64,000 nucleotides of DNA from Aquiluna sp. (GCA_017854485.1 JAFMHN010000003.1:1-64000), one strand, 5' to 3'. Shown: positions 37,096-46,557, numbered from the stretch's first letter. Numbers and translations are program-made. The notes: generated by a model not told the origin, from the sequence alone.

Positions 37096-38265
37096 CTATC
37101 GCTCTAGCTTACTTCTGGTTAGACGCAGCAAAATTGAGGCAATCAGTGCGGTGAGAATCACATAGGCAAGCGTTAGGGCCTGCAGCTTCACGTTCAGCAC
37201 AACTGGAGCGGCCAGCGCTGCGATGACCATCGAGAACTCCCCACGGGCAGTCAAGAAACCAGTTACCCGCCAGGCACTTTGCTTATCGGTTAGGTCTCTG
37301 GTAACCCACCACCCAACTGCATATTTGCCAGCAACGCCGATCACGGTGATGACCGCGGCCAGCGGCAAAACCGCGGGCAGGTTTGCAGGATTAGTGGTGA
37401 TCCCAAAGAACAGGAAGAAGATCGCAGCGAAAATGTCCCGAATCGGAGCAAGCCTTGACCTGGCAGCCTCAGCCACCTCACCGGTAAGCAGCAAACCAAT
37501 TAGGAACGCTGCGACAACGCCGGAAAACCCAATCAGGTCTGCCAGGCCAGCAGCCAGGAGTGCAGCTCCGAAGACCGTGAGCAATAGCCCACCGGGCTCA
37601 TTTGGGTCCAAGAACTTCTGAAATTTGGACGAGCCCCGAAAGCTCACCAGAATCACCAAACCAGTGATTGCCAGGGCCAGTGAAACAGTGAGCAGACCAC
37701 TGAAGACACCAACCCCCAAAACCACCGAGGTCAATAGCGGCAGATAGGGAGCAAGCGCTAGGTCCTCAAAAACCAGAACCCCGATTGCTCGCTTTGAAAC
37801 CTCGGATCTCCGGTAACCCATTTCCTTGATTAGTTGAGCCGCGATACCGGATGATGAGACATAGGTAATGCCACCCAAAGCAAGGGCGCCCGGCAGGCCC
37901 CAACCCAACAGCAGCCCCACTGCGAAACCTGGCAAACCATTGGCAAGAAAATCTACGACACCCGCACTCTTACGCTCCTTGAAGGCCTTGGCAAGGTCAT
38001 AGGCGGAGTATTCAAGCCCCAAGAGCAGCAGCAGCATGATTGCTCCAATTTGCGCTCCGGTATTTAGAAACTCTTCGCTGAGCGACAGCGGAATCAAACC
38101 GCCCTCGCCAAGTGCCAGGCCAATCAGCAGGTAAAGCGGAACGACAGAAAACTTCAATTTGTTAGCAACCAGAGCAACCAGTCCAAGCACCAACAGCGCC
38201 GCACCAATCTCGGCAAGCTGGGCTGAGGTTTCAGCGGATCCGGAAGCTTGCAAGATGAAGGGCAT
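37096..38265 (-). CDS. CPA2-type cation/proton antiporter
   Basis: A 12-helix membrane antiporter of the KefB/GerN type (389 aa) that likely exchanges Na+ or K+ for protons. Motifs include LLIGLALGEGGLIPL, LLLLGLEYSAYDL and DLADLIGFSGVVAAFLIGLLLTGEVAEA. No C-terminal RCK/TrkA domain is present. The frame extends to 38322, but ATG 38265 (MPFILQASG) avoids overlap with the pepN leader. GATAAT ends 6 bases before it, so it may be leaderless. Confidence 0.85.
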   Translation of the reverse strand: MPFILQASGSAETSAQLAEIGAALLVLGLVALVANKLKFSVVPLYLLIGLALGEGGLIPLSLSEEFLNTGAQIGAIMLLLLLGLEYSAYDLAKAFKERKSAGVVDFLANGLPGFAVGLLLGWGLPGALALGGITYVSSSGIAAQLIKEMGYRRSEVSKRAIGVLVFEDLALAPYLPLLTSVVLGVGVFSGLLTVSLALAITGLVILVSFRGSSKFQKFLDPNEPGGLLLTVFGAALLAAGLADLIGFSGVVAAFLIGLLLTGEVAEAARSRLAPIRDIFAAIFFLFFGITTNPANLPAVLPLAAVITVIGVAGKYAVGWWVTRDLTDKQSAWRVTGFLTARGEFSMVIAALAAPVVLNVKLQALTLAYVILTALIASILLRLTRSKLER

Positions 38266-38341
38266 GTTTCCATTATCGCCGACAGAATGCGAGGAAAAAG
38301 CCTCTAGGCTGTTTCGAAACATACTCTTAATGGAGCAATCA

Positions 38342-40891
38342 ATGCCAGGTGAAAATCTAACCCGTGTCGAAGCCAGTCAACGATCAGCACTAATCAGCAC
38401 CAACTCCTACGTTGTTGAGCTTGACCTGACCGCTGACGCGAAAACTTTTCCCTATAAATCAACCGTGACATTCAGCTGTTTGACCCCGGGGTCAGAGACT
38501 TTCATTGATGCGATAACCGACTCGGTCTCGTCCATTGAACTAAACGGTGAGAGCCTTGACCCGGCCACCCACTCGGACGGAACCAGGATTTCCCTGCCGA
38601 ACCTCCAGGGTGAAAACACCCTGGTCATCGAAGCCACCGGTGTTTACTCAAACAGCGGCGAGGGCCTGCACCGATTTGTGGACCCGGTAGACGATGAGGT
38701 CTATTTCTACACCCAGTTTGAAGTGCCTGACTCGAGAAGAATGTTTGCGGTTTTTGAGCAGCCTGACCTAAAAGCAAGCTTCGAATTCAAGATAACTGCA
38801 AAATCAGGCTGGCAAGTGATTTCCAATTCCACCTCCCCAGAGCCACAGGATCTAGGAAACGGCAAGTCGCGCTGGGACTTTGCGCCAACGCCAAGGATTT
38901 CGAGCTACATAACAGCATTGATTGCCGGCCCCTATGCGGTGTGGCGGGATGAGTTGACCTCATCAAACAACCAGGTGGTGCCACTTGGGGTATTTTGCAG
39001 GGAGTCACTTGCCAAGTACATGGACGCGGATTACATCTTTGAAAAGACCAAGGCAGGTTTTGAATACTTTGAGGGCCTGTTTGATTACGCCTACCCATTT
39101 GAGAAGTATGACCAGCTCTGGGTACCTGACTTCAACGCGGGGGCTATGGAAAATGCGGGAGCAGTGACATTCACCGAAAGCTACGTTTTCCGCTCCGCAG
39201 TCACCGATGCCATAAAAGAGCGACGGGTAGTGACGATTCTGCACGAGCTGGCCCACATGTGGTTCGGAGACCTGGTCACCATGAAATGGTGGAATGACCT
39301 CTGGCTAAACGAAAGCTTCGCCGAGTACGCCTCAACGCTAGCTACAGCTGAGGCAACCGAATGGACCGAAGCCTGGACCACCTTTGCGTCGCTTGAAAAG
39401 AGCTGGGCCTACCGTCAGGACCAGCTTCCCTCAACTCACCCGATTGTCGCGGCAATAAACGACCTTGAGGATGTCCAGGTGAACTTTGATGGCATCACCT
39501 ACGCCAAGGGTGCCTCGGTCTTGAAGCAACTCGTGGCATGGGTCGGGCAAAAGGCGTTCATGCGGGGAGTCGCGAACTACTTCAAAGCACACCAGTGGGG
39601 TAACACCGAACTTAAGGACTTGCTGGTCGAGCTTGAGAAGGAAAGTGGCAGAGACCTCAAGCAGTGGTCATCGCTTTGGCTCGAGACAGCTGGCGTAAAC
39701 ACTTTGAGACCGGAAATCACGGTTGATGACCAGGGGAATTTCAGCTCCTTTGTAATTACTCAATCGGCAGAGCCGGACTATCCATACCTAAGACCACACC
39801 GCCTTGGAATCGGGCTATTCGAGCTCGAGAATGGAAAGCTTGTCAGGACGCACTCCATGGAGGTTGATGTTGCTGGAGAGCGGACCGAGATTTCAAAATT
39901 GGTCGGTGAAAAGCGACCAGCCTTTGTTTTGATCAACGATCAGGACCTGGCCTATGCAAAAATCCGACTTGATGAAAATTCCTGGCAGGTCGCTCTGGAG
40001 AATTTGTCAGGCATAACTGACTCACTGGCCCGAACCATGGTCTGGTCGGCGGCTTGGGACACCACCCGAGATGCCGAGTCCAGCCCACAGGACTTCGTGC
40101 AGTTGGTTCTAGATCACATCGGACGCGAGACCGAATCCACAACGGTGACAACCCTGCTCCGCCAGCTGGTTACCACTTCGACTCTCTACGTGGCTGCACA
40201 AAGCCGTGAAAAGGTGACCGAGCACATCGCGAGCTCACTGATTGACCTGGCTGAAAACGCAATGGCCGGAAGCGACAACCAACTGCAGTTCGCGCGATTT
40301 GTTCCTCAGTTCGCTAGGACGAAAGAGCAGCTGAATTGGCTTGAGGAAGTTGTTTCTGGAGCCCGGAAACTTAGCGGTCTGGAAATTGATGCGGACATTC
40401 GCTGGGAGTTGCTGATTGGTCTTGCCACCGGGAACCGCCTTGACGCAACAGCGATCGATGCTGAACTGGCGCGAGACAATACTGCCAACGGCAAGAAGTC
40501 AGCCGCCGCCTGCCTGGCTGCGATTTCAACCGCCGACGCCAAGCGCACTGCCTGGAAGGAGCTGACTGAAAAGCAGGAGTACTCCAACACGCTCATCAAC
40601 TCGGCATCGCTGGCCTTTGGTAGAACTCTGGACACTGAACTGCTTGAGCCGTATGTTGCAAAATACATGGAAGTTGCACCGCAGATCTGGGAGCAGCGAA
40701 GCTACCAAATTGCTTCTTACCTGCTCACCAACCTCTATCCGGTGCAGCTTGCAAATCAAGAGCTTGCCAAGGCCACACAAGCCCTGATTGACTCAGAGTT
40801 TGCCGCATCACGCCCGGCGTTCAGGAGAATTCTCATTGAGAACCTGGCCGGACTGGAACGGGGGCTAAGGGTTCAACAAATCGACAGGTAG
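38342..40891 (+). CDS. pepN: Aminopeptidase N
   Basis: M1 family zinc aminopeptidase that removes N-terminal residues from peptides. GAMEN is near residues 267-271 and the zinc motif HELAHMWFGD begins at 301. The C-terminal half is the ERAP1-like helical domain. Length (849 aa) fits actinobacterial PepN. The frame is open from 38159; ATG 38342 is chosen because GGAG lies 8 bases upstream and MPGENLTRVEA is the family's start. Confidence 0.96.
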   Translation: MPGENLTRVEASQRSALISTNSYVVELDLTADAKTFPYKSTVTFSCLTPGSETFIDAITDSVSSIELNGESLDPATHSDGTRISLPNLQGENTLVIEATGVYSNSGEGLHRFVDPVDDEVYFYTQFEVPDSRRMFAVFEQPDLKASFEFKITAKSGWQVISNSTSPEPQDLGNGKSRWDFAPTPRISSYITALIAGPYAVWRDELTSSNNQVVPLGVFCRESLAKYMDADYIFEKTKAGFEYFEGLFDYAYPFEKYDQLWVPDFNAGAMENAGAVTFTESYVFRSAVTDAIKERRVVTILHELAHMWFGDLVTMKWWNDLWLNESFAEYASTLATAEATEWTEAWTTFASLEKSWAYRQDQLPSTHPIVAAINDLEDVQVNFDGITYAKGASVLKQLVAWVGQKAFMRGVANYFKAHQWGNTELKDLLVELEKESGRDLKQWSSLWLETAGVNTLRPEITVDDQGNFSSFVITQSAEPDYPYLRPHRLGIGLFELENGKLVRTHSMEVDVAGERTEISKLVGEKRPAFVLINDQDLAYAKIRLDENSWQVALENLSGITDSLARTMVWSAAWDTTRDAESSPQDFVQLVLDHIGRETESTTVTTLLRQLVTTSTLYVAAQSREKVTEHIASSLIDLAENAMAGSDNQLQFARFVPQFARTKEQLNWLEEVVSGARKLSGLEIDADIRWELLIGLATGNRLDATAIDAELARDNTANGKKSAAACLAAISTADAKRTAWKELTEKQEYSNTLINSASLAFGRTLDTELLEPYVAKYMEVAPQIWEQRSYQIASYLLTNLYPVQLANQELAKATQALIDSEFAASRPAFRRILIENLAGLERGLRVQQIDR

Positions 40892-40900
40892 GGTGAATAG

Positions 40901-41761
40901 ATGAACTTCACAGAATTCTTATCCGAGTGGTCGGTGCTGATATCAATTAGCGTGATTTTGGTAGCGGCGATCATTCTTCGCATCTTGCTTGGGCTGGCAT
41001 CAAAGCGCATCGTGAAAACAATTGTGTCTGGGGTCAAGCGAGTCAAGCAAGACGAGCGCATGGATGCGATTTTGGCAGAGCAGCGACTTACCCAAAGGAC
41101 CAAGACAATCGCCTCGGTTCTGGATAATTTTGCAACCTGGGCAATTGCAATCACTGCGCTGGTCATGATCCTCAGCGAATTTGGCATCAACGTTGGCGCA
41201 CTAATTGCCGTTTCAACGGTTTTGGGTGCTGCAATTGGTTTTGGTGCTCAGTCGCTGGTTCAGGATATTCTCTCGGGAATTTTCATCGTTTTCGAAGACC
41301 AGTATGGAGTGGGAGACTGGGTTGAAATTGGGGATGTTTCAGGTGAAGTTGAGCGAGTTGGCCTTCGGGTCACAGAAGTGCGTGACATCCACGGCACCCT
41401 CTGGTTTGTTAGAAATGGTGAAATCACGAAGGTAGGAAACGCCTCTCAGGAGTGGGCTGCCGCTCTGCTCGACTTCCCGTTCGACTATGAAAACGACGTG
41501 GATAAAGTCCAGGGAATCATTGAGGAGACTGCACTTGCGATGCGCAAGACTAAGCAGTGGTCCAAGGACATGATCGACGATGCAGACGTCTGGGGCATGC
41601 AGCATGTCTCCGGAGAGCAATTCGTGATGCGTGTTTCTATTCGCACCCTGCCTAACCGGCAATGGGCTGTTACCAGAGAACTTAGAAAGCGCTGCAAGCA
41701 GGCCTTTGATAAGCAAGGTATTAGCCTGCTAAGCGCAACCAAAATCAACATGGCTAAGTAG
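40901..41761 (+). CDS. Small-conductance mechanosensitive channel, MscS family
   Basis: It releases solutes during osmotic down-shock. Three hydrophobic segments (about residues 12-34, 70-92, 98-125) lead into the MscS core, with GAAIGFGAQSLVQDILSGIFIVFEDQYGVGDWVEI (about 106-140). A cytoplasmic beta domain follows; total length is 286 aa. It lies 9 bases after pepN and runs straight into glbO. Confidence 0.92.
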   Translation: MNFTEFLSEWSVLISISVILVAAIILRILLGLASKRIVKTIVSGVKRVKQDERMDAILAEQRLTQRTKTIASVLDNFATWAIAITALVMILSEFGINVGALIAVSTVLGAAIGFGAQSLVQDILSGIFIVFEDQYGVGDWVEIGDVSGEVERVGLRVTEVRDIHGTLWFVRNGEITKVGNASQEWAAALLDFPFDYENDVDKVQGIIEETALAMRKTKQWSKDMIDDADVWGMQHVSGEQFVMRVSIRTLPNRQWAVTRELRKRCKQAFDKQGISLLSATKINMAK

Positions 41762-42139
41762 TTGGAATCTTTTTACCACCGGGTCGGCGGGGAAAACACC
41801 TTCTACAAGCTCACTGAGGCCTTCTACGTAGGGGTCGCTTCAGATCCACTGCTAAAACCGATGTACCCGGAACAGGACTTGGAACCCGCTCGGCAAAGAC
41901 TGCAGTTATTTCTTGAACAGTACTGGGGGGGGCCGAGCACCTACCAGGAGCAACGCGGGCATCCAAGACTGAGGATGCGGCACTCCCCCTTCAGCATTGG
42001 ACCGGCGGCCAAGCTAGCTTGGCTAAAGCACATGCGAGTTGCAGTTGATTCGCTTGAACTCTCACCAATGGACGCGGATGAGCTATGGGAATACCTAGAG
42101 CGCGCAGCCCACGCAATGCTGAATACCTTTGAAGACTAG
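41762..42139 (+). CDS. glbO: Group II truncated hemoglobin
   Basis: Heme protein binding oxygen or NO, possibly for respiration or protection. It matches the TrHbO type: FYHRVGGENTFYKLTEAFY at the N-terminus, the proximal histidine in RMRHSPF (near residue 75), and the conserved G8 tryptophan in LAWLKHM. Length (125 aa) is normal. The start is TTG at 41762, immediately after the mscS stop, so translation is likely coupled. The stop overlaps the next gene's stop by 4 bases. Confidence 0.95.
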   Translation: MESFYHRVGGENTFYKLTEAFYVGVASDPLLKPMYPEQDLEPARQRLQLFLEQYWGGPSTYQEQRGHPRLRMRHSPFSIGPAAKLAWLKHMRVAVDSLELSPMDADELWEYLERAAHAMLNTFED

Positions 42140-42795
42140 GAAAACTTAAAGCTTTCCTTGGAAATCACGTGCCCAAAATCGGTGGTCAGTCGAATCCAAC
42201 CGTGGGCTCGATAAACCTTCACTGGAACATCCTTCTGCATGAAACCGAGACCAGCCATGGCAAACGCCGCTCCAGCTGGAAGGTTGTGTTGGATGCCGAC
42301 CGCTTTGCCCCAAATCTGCAATCTGACCCGAGCAGCAATCGCACTTCCGACGCTTTCCGGTAGAGCCTGGGCAACCTCGGCAATGCCGTCTTTCGCCCAC
42401 TGGGAGATGGTCTGCTGTTCGATTTCTCCAGTTAGCTGCCATCCCTGGCGAGGTGGCGAAATGCCAGCCCAGGCAACCCTGGTGGTGGTGGTTGGAAGGC
42501 TCACTTCTAAAACTTCAGCGGCGATAGCTTGATTGACTTTTGCAATTAGATCCTCGGTGGAAAACAGCAGGTCAAGCTCGGCTTCCCTTGCCAGATTAAT
42601 TGTTCGAAGGCCAATCACGGTTAGACCATCGCCCAGCATGGATCCGGAGTAGATCGGACTCACATAGATTGCTAGGACTTTGCCGAAGGCGCGAACCTTG
42701 GATGCGCCGGCCTTATCCAGTCGGCAGGCACGCTCCAGGTACTTAGCTAGGTCAGCTAAATCACCAGAGTCTTCAAATATCAGATTCTTGTCCAT
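42136..42795 (-). CDS. Conserved actinobacterial protein of unknown function
   Basis: I do not recognise a characterised family. The 219-residue protein has no signal peptide. It has a hydrophobic stretch around 40-66 (VLAIYVSPIYSG...GLTVIGLRTI), a central KVNQAIAAEVLEVSLP segment and a tryptophan-rich part (WAGISPPRQGWQL). In mycobacteria a similar-sized unknown gene sits between glbO and the EttA gene (from memory), which suggests orthology. It diverges from tesB with 37 bases between. Confidence 0.65.
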   Translation of the reverse strand: MDKNLIFEDSGDLADLAKYLERACRLDKAGASKVRAFGKVLAIYVSPIYSGSMLGDGLTVIGLRTINLAREAELDLLFSTEDLIAKVNQAIAAEVLEVSLPTTTTRVAWAGISPPRQGWQLTGEIEQQTISQWAKDGIAEVAQALPESVGSAIAARVRLQIWGKAVGIQHNLPAGAAFAMAGLGFMQKDVPVKVYRAHGWIRLTTDFGHVISKESFKFS

Positions 42796-42832
42796 GGTCG
42801 ACTCCTAAACTAGCCAATGAAAGAAGGTTTAG

Positions 42833-43708
42833 ATGCCAGATTCCAGAATTCCCGAGGACCCAGTAGCGGAATTACTCCAGGTATTGAACCTGAAGGACTC
42901 CGGCGACAATAGCTTTCAGGGAACGACTCAGTGGATGCCAGGTGGCAGAGTATTCGGTGGTCAGGTTCTGGCGCAGTCCCTGGTGGCAGCCTCCGCCACT
43001 GTTGACGAAGATCGCAGAGTTCACAGCCTCCACAGTTATTTTCTTCGTCCAGGTGCACTAGATGTCCCGATCGACTTTGAAGTTGACATTCTCCGGGACG
43101 GCAGAAGCTTTTCGGCTCGCCGAGTTCAGGCAAGCCAGGAGGGAAAGGTGATCTTCTCGATGATCGCCTCCTTCCAGGTCCCGACCGATGGCGTCGAGCA
43201 TGCAGACAAAATGCCAACAGATGTTTCTGAACCAGAAACACTTCCCTCAGCAAAAGATTCACTCGGTAACTTCGATCACCCGGTTGCTAGGTATTGGGCC
43301 AATGCCAGGCCGTTTGACTTGCGCCACGAAGCTGAGTCGGTTTATCTCAAACCAGCGGCCAACAAAAGCAATGAGCAGGCGGTTTGGTTTAGGCCGGTTT
43401 CAGAACTAAAGATTGATGGCTCACTAGCTCAGGCAGCTCTGGCATACGCGAGCGACTACACAATTTTGGAGTCCATCATGCGCGCTCACGGGCTGAGCTG
43501 GGCGCATCCCGGCTTGAAGTCAGCGAGCCTAGATCACGCAATGTGGTTCCATGCCGAGCCAGACTTTAGTGACTGGATGCTTTACGTGCAGCGGTCCCCC
43601 GCTGCTCAAAGTAGCCGCGGCCTAGCTACCGGACAGATTTTCAACCGCAACGGAGTGCTGGTTGCCTCGGTCGCCCAAGAAGGAATGATGCGAATACCTG
43701 CGATTTAG
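42833..43708 (+). CDS. tesB: Acyl-CoA thioesterase II
   Basis: Hydrolyses acyl-CoA to free fatty acid and CoA. It has a double hot-dog fold (291 aa), with RVFGGQVLAQSLVAA (about 45-59), VHSLHSYFLRPG near 72-83 and the C-terminal SLDHAMWFHAEPDFSDWMLY, where D238 is the likely catalytic aspartate. An AAGAAGG site lies 5 bases before the ATG. It converges on ettA with a 4-base overlap. Confidence 0.95.
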   Translation: MPDSRIPEDPVAELLQVLNLKDSGDNSFQGTTQWMPGGRVFGGQVLAQSLVAASATVDEDRRVHSLHSYFLRPGALDVPIDFEVDILRDGRSFSARRVQASQEGKVIFSMIASFQVPTDGVEHADKMPTDVSEPETLPSAKDSLGNFDHPVARYWANARPFDLRHEAESVYLKPAANKSNEQAVWFRPVSELKIDGSLAQAALAYASDYTILESIMRAHGLSWAHPGLKSASLDHAMWFHAEPDFSDWMLYVQRSPAAQSSRGLATGQIFNRNGVLVASVAQEGMMRIPAI

Positions 43709-45387
43709 TCGCGAGTAAGCCTTCGATAGGTGGAACGGTGAGGCTTGGCGGCCTCTGGCCCCAAGCGCTGGACCTTGTTCTCTTCATAGGCTTCAAAGTT
43801 ACCCTCAAACCAGTACCACTGATCCGGCTTCTCATCCGTGCCCTCGTGGGCCAAAATGTGAGTTGCAACCCGGTCTAGGAACCAGCGATCGTGAGTGATG
43901 ACCACGGCGCAACCAGGAAACTCAAGGAGTGCGTTTTCCAATGAGGCCAGGGTTTCAACATCCAAGTCGTTAGTTGGCTCGTCCAAGAGCAATAGGTTTC
44001 CACCCTGCTTCAAAGTAAGGGCCAGGTTCAGACGGTTGCGCTCACCGCCGGATAGTACCCCAGACTTCTTTTGCTGGTCGGCACCCTTGAAACCAAAGGC
44101 GGCTACGTAGGCACGCGATGGCATTTCAACTTGGCCCACCTGAATGTAGTCAAGCCCGCCAGAGACCACTTCCCAGAGAGACTTATTTGGATCAATTCCC
44201 TCTCGAGACTGGTCCACGTAGCTGATTGACACCGTTTCACCAATTTTCAGGTTTCCGCTGTCTAGCTCCTGGAGTCCAGTTATGCACTTGAATAGCGTCG
44301 ACTTACCAACACCGTTAGGACCGATGATTCCAACGATTCCGTTTCTGGGAAGGCTGAAGCTCAGATCGCTAAATAGCGGTCTGCCTTCAAAGCCCTTGGC
44401 AATATTCCTGGCCTCCAGCACGATGTCTCCCAAGCGTGGCCCGGGAGGAATTTGGATTTCTTCAAAGTCCAGCTTTCTGGTCTTCTCCGCCTCTGTCGCC
44501 ATTTCCTCATAGCGCGCCAGCCTGGCCTTTGACTTGGTTTGCTTTGCCTTTGGACTTGAGCGAACCCATTCCAGTTCATCTGCCAAGCGCTTGGAGAGCT
44601 TCGCGTCCTTCTTGCCCTGCACCTGAAGTCGCTCTTGCTTCTTCTCAAGATAGGTCGAGTAGTTTCCCTCATAGGGATAGGCACGGCCACGATCCAATTC
44701 CAGGATCCACTCGGCCACGTTGTCTAGAAAGTATCGGTCGTGAGTAACAGCCAGCACAGCACCGGTGTACTTGGCCAAGTGCTGCTCAAGCCAGAGCACG
44801 CTCTCCGCATCCAAGTGGTTTGTCGGCTCATCCAGAAGTAGCAAGTCAGGCTTCTCGAGCAGCAGCTTGCAAAGCGCAACTCTGCGCCGCTCTCCTCCGG
44901 AAAGGTTCGTGACAGGGGTGTCACTTGGCGGGCAGCGCAGCGCATCCATGGCCTGCTCTAATTGGTTCTCGAGATCCCAGCCATCCGCAGCATCGATTTG
45001 CTCCTGAAGTGTTCCCATCTCGGCCAACAGGGTGTCATAGTCGGCGTCTGGATTGGCCAATTCTGCACTGATTTCATTGAACCGCTCGATTTGGCCCATA
45101 ACCTCAGAGACGGCTTCCTGGACGTTGCCAAGCACCGTTTTCTCCTCGTTCAAAGGTGGCTCCTGCATCAGGATGCCAACGCTGAACCCATCGGTGAGTC
45201 TTGCCTCGCCATTTGAAGGAGTGTCCATCCCAGCCATGATCTTCAGAACCGATGATTTACCGGAACCGTTTGGACCAACAACACCAATTTTGGCGCCGGG
45301 ATAGAAGGCAAGCGTTACGTCGTCAAGAATCACCTTGTCGCCATGCGCCTTGCGCGCTTTGATCATTTGATAAATAAATTCAGCCAA
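43705..45387 (-). CDS. ettA: Energy-dependent translational throttle protein EttA
   Basis: ABC-F ATPase that binds the ribosomal E site and gates the first elongation step by energy state. It has no membrane domain. Two nucleotide-binding domains are present (first P-loop GPNGSGKSS at 38-46; signatures LSGGERRRVALCK and LSGGERNRLNLA), separated by the basic P-site linker near 245-300. Length (560 aa) fits. The start is TTG at 45387 with no clear ribosome site. Its leader (45388-45545) contains a three-hairpin structure. Confidence 0.94.
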   Translation of the reverse strand: MAEFIYQMIKARKAHGDKVILDDVTLAFYPGAKIGVVGPNGSGKSSVLKIMAGMDTPSNGEARLTDGFSVGILMQEPPLNEEKTVLGNVQEAVSEVMGQIERFNEISAELANPDADYDTLLAEMGTLQEQIDAADGWDLENQLEQAMDALRCPPSDTPVTNLSGGERRRVALCKLLLEKPDLLLLDEPTNHLDAESVLWLEQHLAKYTGAVLAVTHDRYFLDNVAEWILELDRGRAYPYEGNYSTYLEKKQERLQVQGKKDAKLSKRLADELEWVRSSPKAKQTKSKARLARYEEMATEAEKTRKLDFEEIQIPPGPRLGDIVLEARNIAKGFEGRPLFSDLSFSLPRNGIVGIIGPNGVGKSTLFKCITGLQELDSGNLKIGETVSISYVDQSREGIDPNKSLWEVVSGGLDYIQVGQVEMPSRAYVAAFGFKGADQQKKSGVLSGGERNRLNLALTLKQGGNLLLLDEPTNDLDVETLASLENALLEFPGCAVVITHDRWFLDRVATHILAHEGTDEKPDQWYWFEGNFEAYEENKVQRLGPEAAKPHRSTYRRLTRD

Positions 45388-45419
45388 GGAAGTGCCAATC
45401 CAATTTGGAAAAGGGAAAG

Positions 45420-45504
45420 CCCCTCTTCGAAGTTTGCTCGGGATAGTTTATCCCAGAGTTAAAAGCCCTTGGCTTTCCAAAAAGTTGCAAACTCCGAAGA
45501 GGGG
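45420..45504 (-). ncRNA. Structured RNA element in the ettA leader (three-way junction)
   Basis: Outer arms at 45420-45437 and 45487-45504 pair over 18 bp. Between them are two short hairpins: GGGATA/TATCCC (45440-45454) and AAAGCC/GGCTTT (45462-45476), each with a 3-nt loop. Read as minus-strand RNA the outer stem is fully paired with one G-U; read on the plus strand the same position is an A-C mismatch, so selection seems to act on the minus-strand RNA. It lies between ssb and ettA, 33 bases before the ettA start. It could be an attenuator, a 3' end for ssb or a regulatory leader. Confidence 0.6.
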
Positions 45505-45508
45505 TTTA

Positions 45509-45535
45509 GGTCTGGTGACTTGGGGGCGCCAGACC
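45509..45535 (-). terminator. Hairpin after ssb, terminator-like without a T-run
   Basis: GGTCTGG (45509-45515, read on the plus strand as AGGTCTGG) and CCAGACC form a 7-bp stem around a 13-nt loop, 11 bases after the ssb stop. No T-run follows on the minus strand, so it is a weak or processing-type structure. Confidence 0.35.
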
Positions 45536-45545
45536 AGATCGGACC

Positions 45546-45950
45546 CTAGGCGGGCTGGAGCTTAGTGTCCGAGTCCTTTTCCGAATTTGCTGGCCTGGAG
45601 AGCTTTTCAAATGTGGAAGTTCCGAACATTAGATCGTGGCCAAGGCTGTCAGCCTCAATTTCAACTGTGGTTCCGGTGCGCTCACCGTTGTCCCAGTCTC
45701 TGATCTTTAGTCGGCCGCTGACCACGATTCGTTGCCCTTTTTCCAGTGAGTTGTTGGCGTTTTCCGCTAACTGTCTAAAGGTGACCACCGTGAACCAATT
45801 GGTTTCAGCATCCATCCATTGGCTTGACTCTCGGTCAAACTTTCTGGTTCCTGCCGCGAGTCGAAATGTTGTGACCGGCAATCCGTCAGCGGTCACGATG
45901 TGCCTGGGGGTGGTTGCTACCAAACCAACCGCCGTGTAGCTGTCTACCAT
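45546..45950 (-). CDS. ssb: Second-type single-stranded DNA-binding protein
   Basis: OB-fold protein of 134 residues (VDSYTAVGLVATTPRHIVTADGLPVTTFRLA at the start, then FTVVTFRQLAENANNSLEKGQRIVVSGRL). The C-terminus (SDTKLQPA) lacks the acidic DDDIPF-like tip that binds partner proteins in the main SSB. It therefore resembles the accessory SSB that sits next to the EttA gene in mycobacteria. The frame reaches 45986; ATG 45950 is chosen because AAGGAAAGG lies 8-9 bases upstream. Confidence 0.88.
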   Translation of the reverse strand: MVDSYTAVGLVATTPRHIVTADGLPVTTFRLAAGTRKFDRESSQWMDAETNWFTVVTFRQLAENANNSLEKGQRIVVSGRLKIRDWDNGERTGTTVEIEADSLGHDLMFGTSTFEKLSRPANSEKDSDTKLQPA

Positions 45951-46035
45951 CTTTTGTGCCTTTCCTTTGAGTGCGGAAAGTCTCACAATTTCAGACTTGG
46001 TAGTGGGGCTGAATTCTAAATCTGTGGATAAGTTT

Positions 46036-46557
46036 TTACTTCAAAAGGTGATTGAACTTTGCGCGCACCTTGCTCACTTTTGGAGCTACCACTGCAACGC
46101 AATAGCCCTGGTTCGGGTTTTTGGCAAAAAAGTCTTGGTGATATTCCTCAGCGGTAAAGAACTCCGGCAACTGGGTTACCTCGGTGACAATCCCTTCACC
46201 CCAAACCTCTTTTGCGCGCTCAATCGATTGTTCAAACAAGTGCTTTTGGTCTTCCGAGGCATAGAACATGGCTGACCGGTACTGGTCACCAACATCTGCA
46301 CCCTGTCGGTTTAGTTGCGTGGGGTCATGAACCGTGAAGAAAATATCGAGAATTTGCTCCGAACTAATCACCGACTCATCAAAACTGATGCTGACAACTT
46401 CGGCGTGACCGGTGTTGCCATTGCAAATGTCCTCATAGCTCGGATTCGACTTAGACCCTCCGGTGTACCCGCAGGTGACATCGGTCACACCCTGAAACTG
46501 AACGTAAGCAGAATCTAGACACCAAAAACAGCCACCGGCTAGTACAAAAGTTTCCAT
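46036..46557 (-). CDS. msrA: Peptide methionine-S-sulfoxide reductase MsrA
   Basis: Repairs oxidised methionine. The catalytic motif GGCFWC is at residues 8-13 (C10 catalytic), followed by GYTGG, GHAEVV and QYRSAMFY, all conserved. Length (173 aa) is normal. It is divergent from the DMT permease (58 bases between starts). Confidence 0.97.
   Translation of the reverse strand: METFVLAGGCFWCLDSAYVQFQGVTDVTCGYTGGSKSNPSYEDICNGNTGHAEVVSISFDESVISSEQILDIFFTVHDPTQLNRQGADVGDQYRSAMFYASEDQKHLFEQSIERAKEVWGEGIVTEVTQLPEFFTAEEYHQDFFAKNPNQGYCVAVVAPKVSKVRAKFNHLLK

Noticed and set aside
36391-38265. Two-gene toxin or defence system (unknown membrane protein plus antiporter)
   Set aside because: Both belong to ordinary families (DUF1648 and CPA2) without effector domains.
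45420-45504. Terminal inverted repeats of a tiny mobile element
   Set aside because: No target duplication or transposase remnant; the G-U pattern and hairpins suit an RNA fold better.
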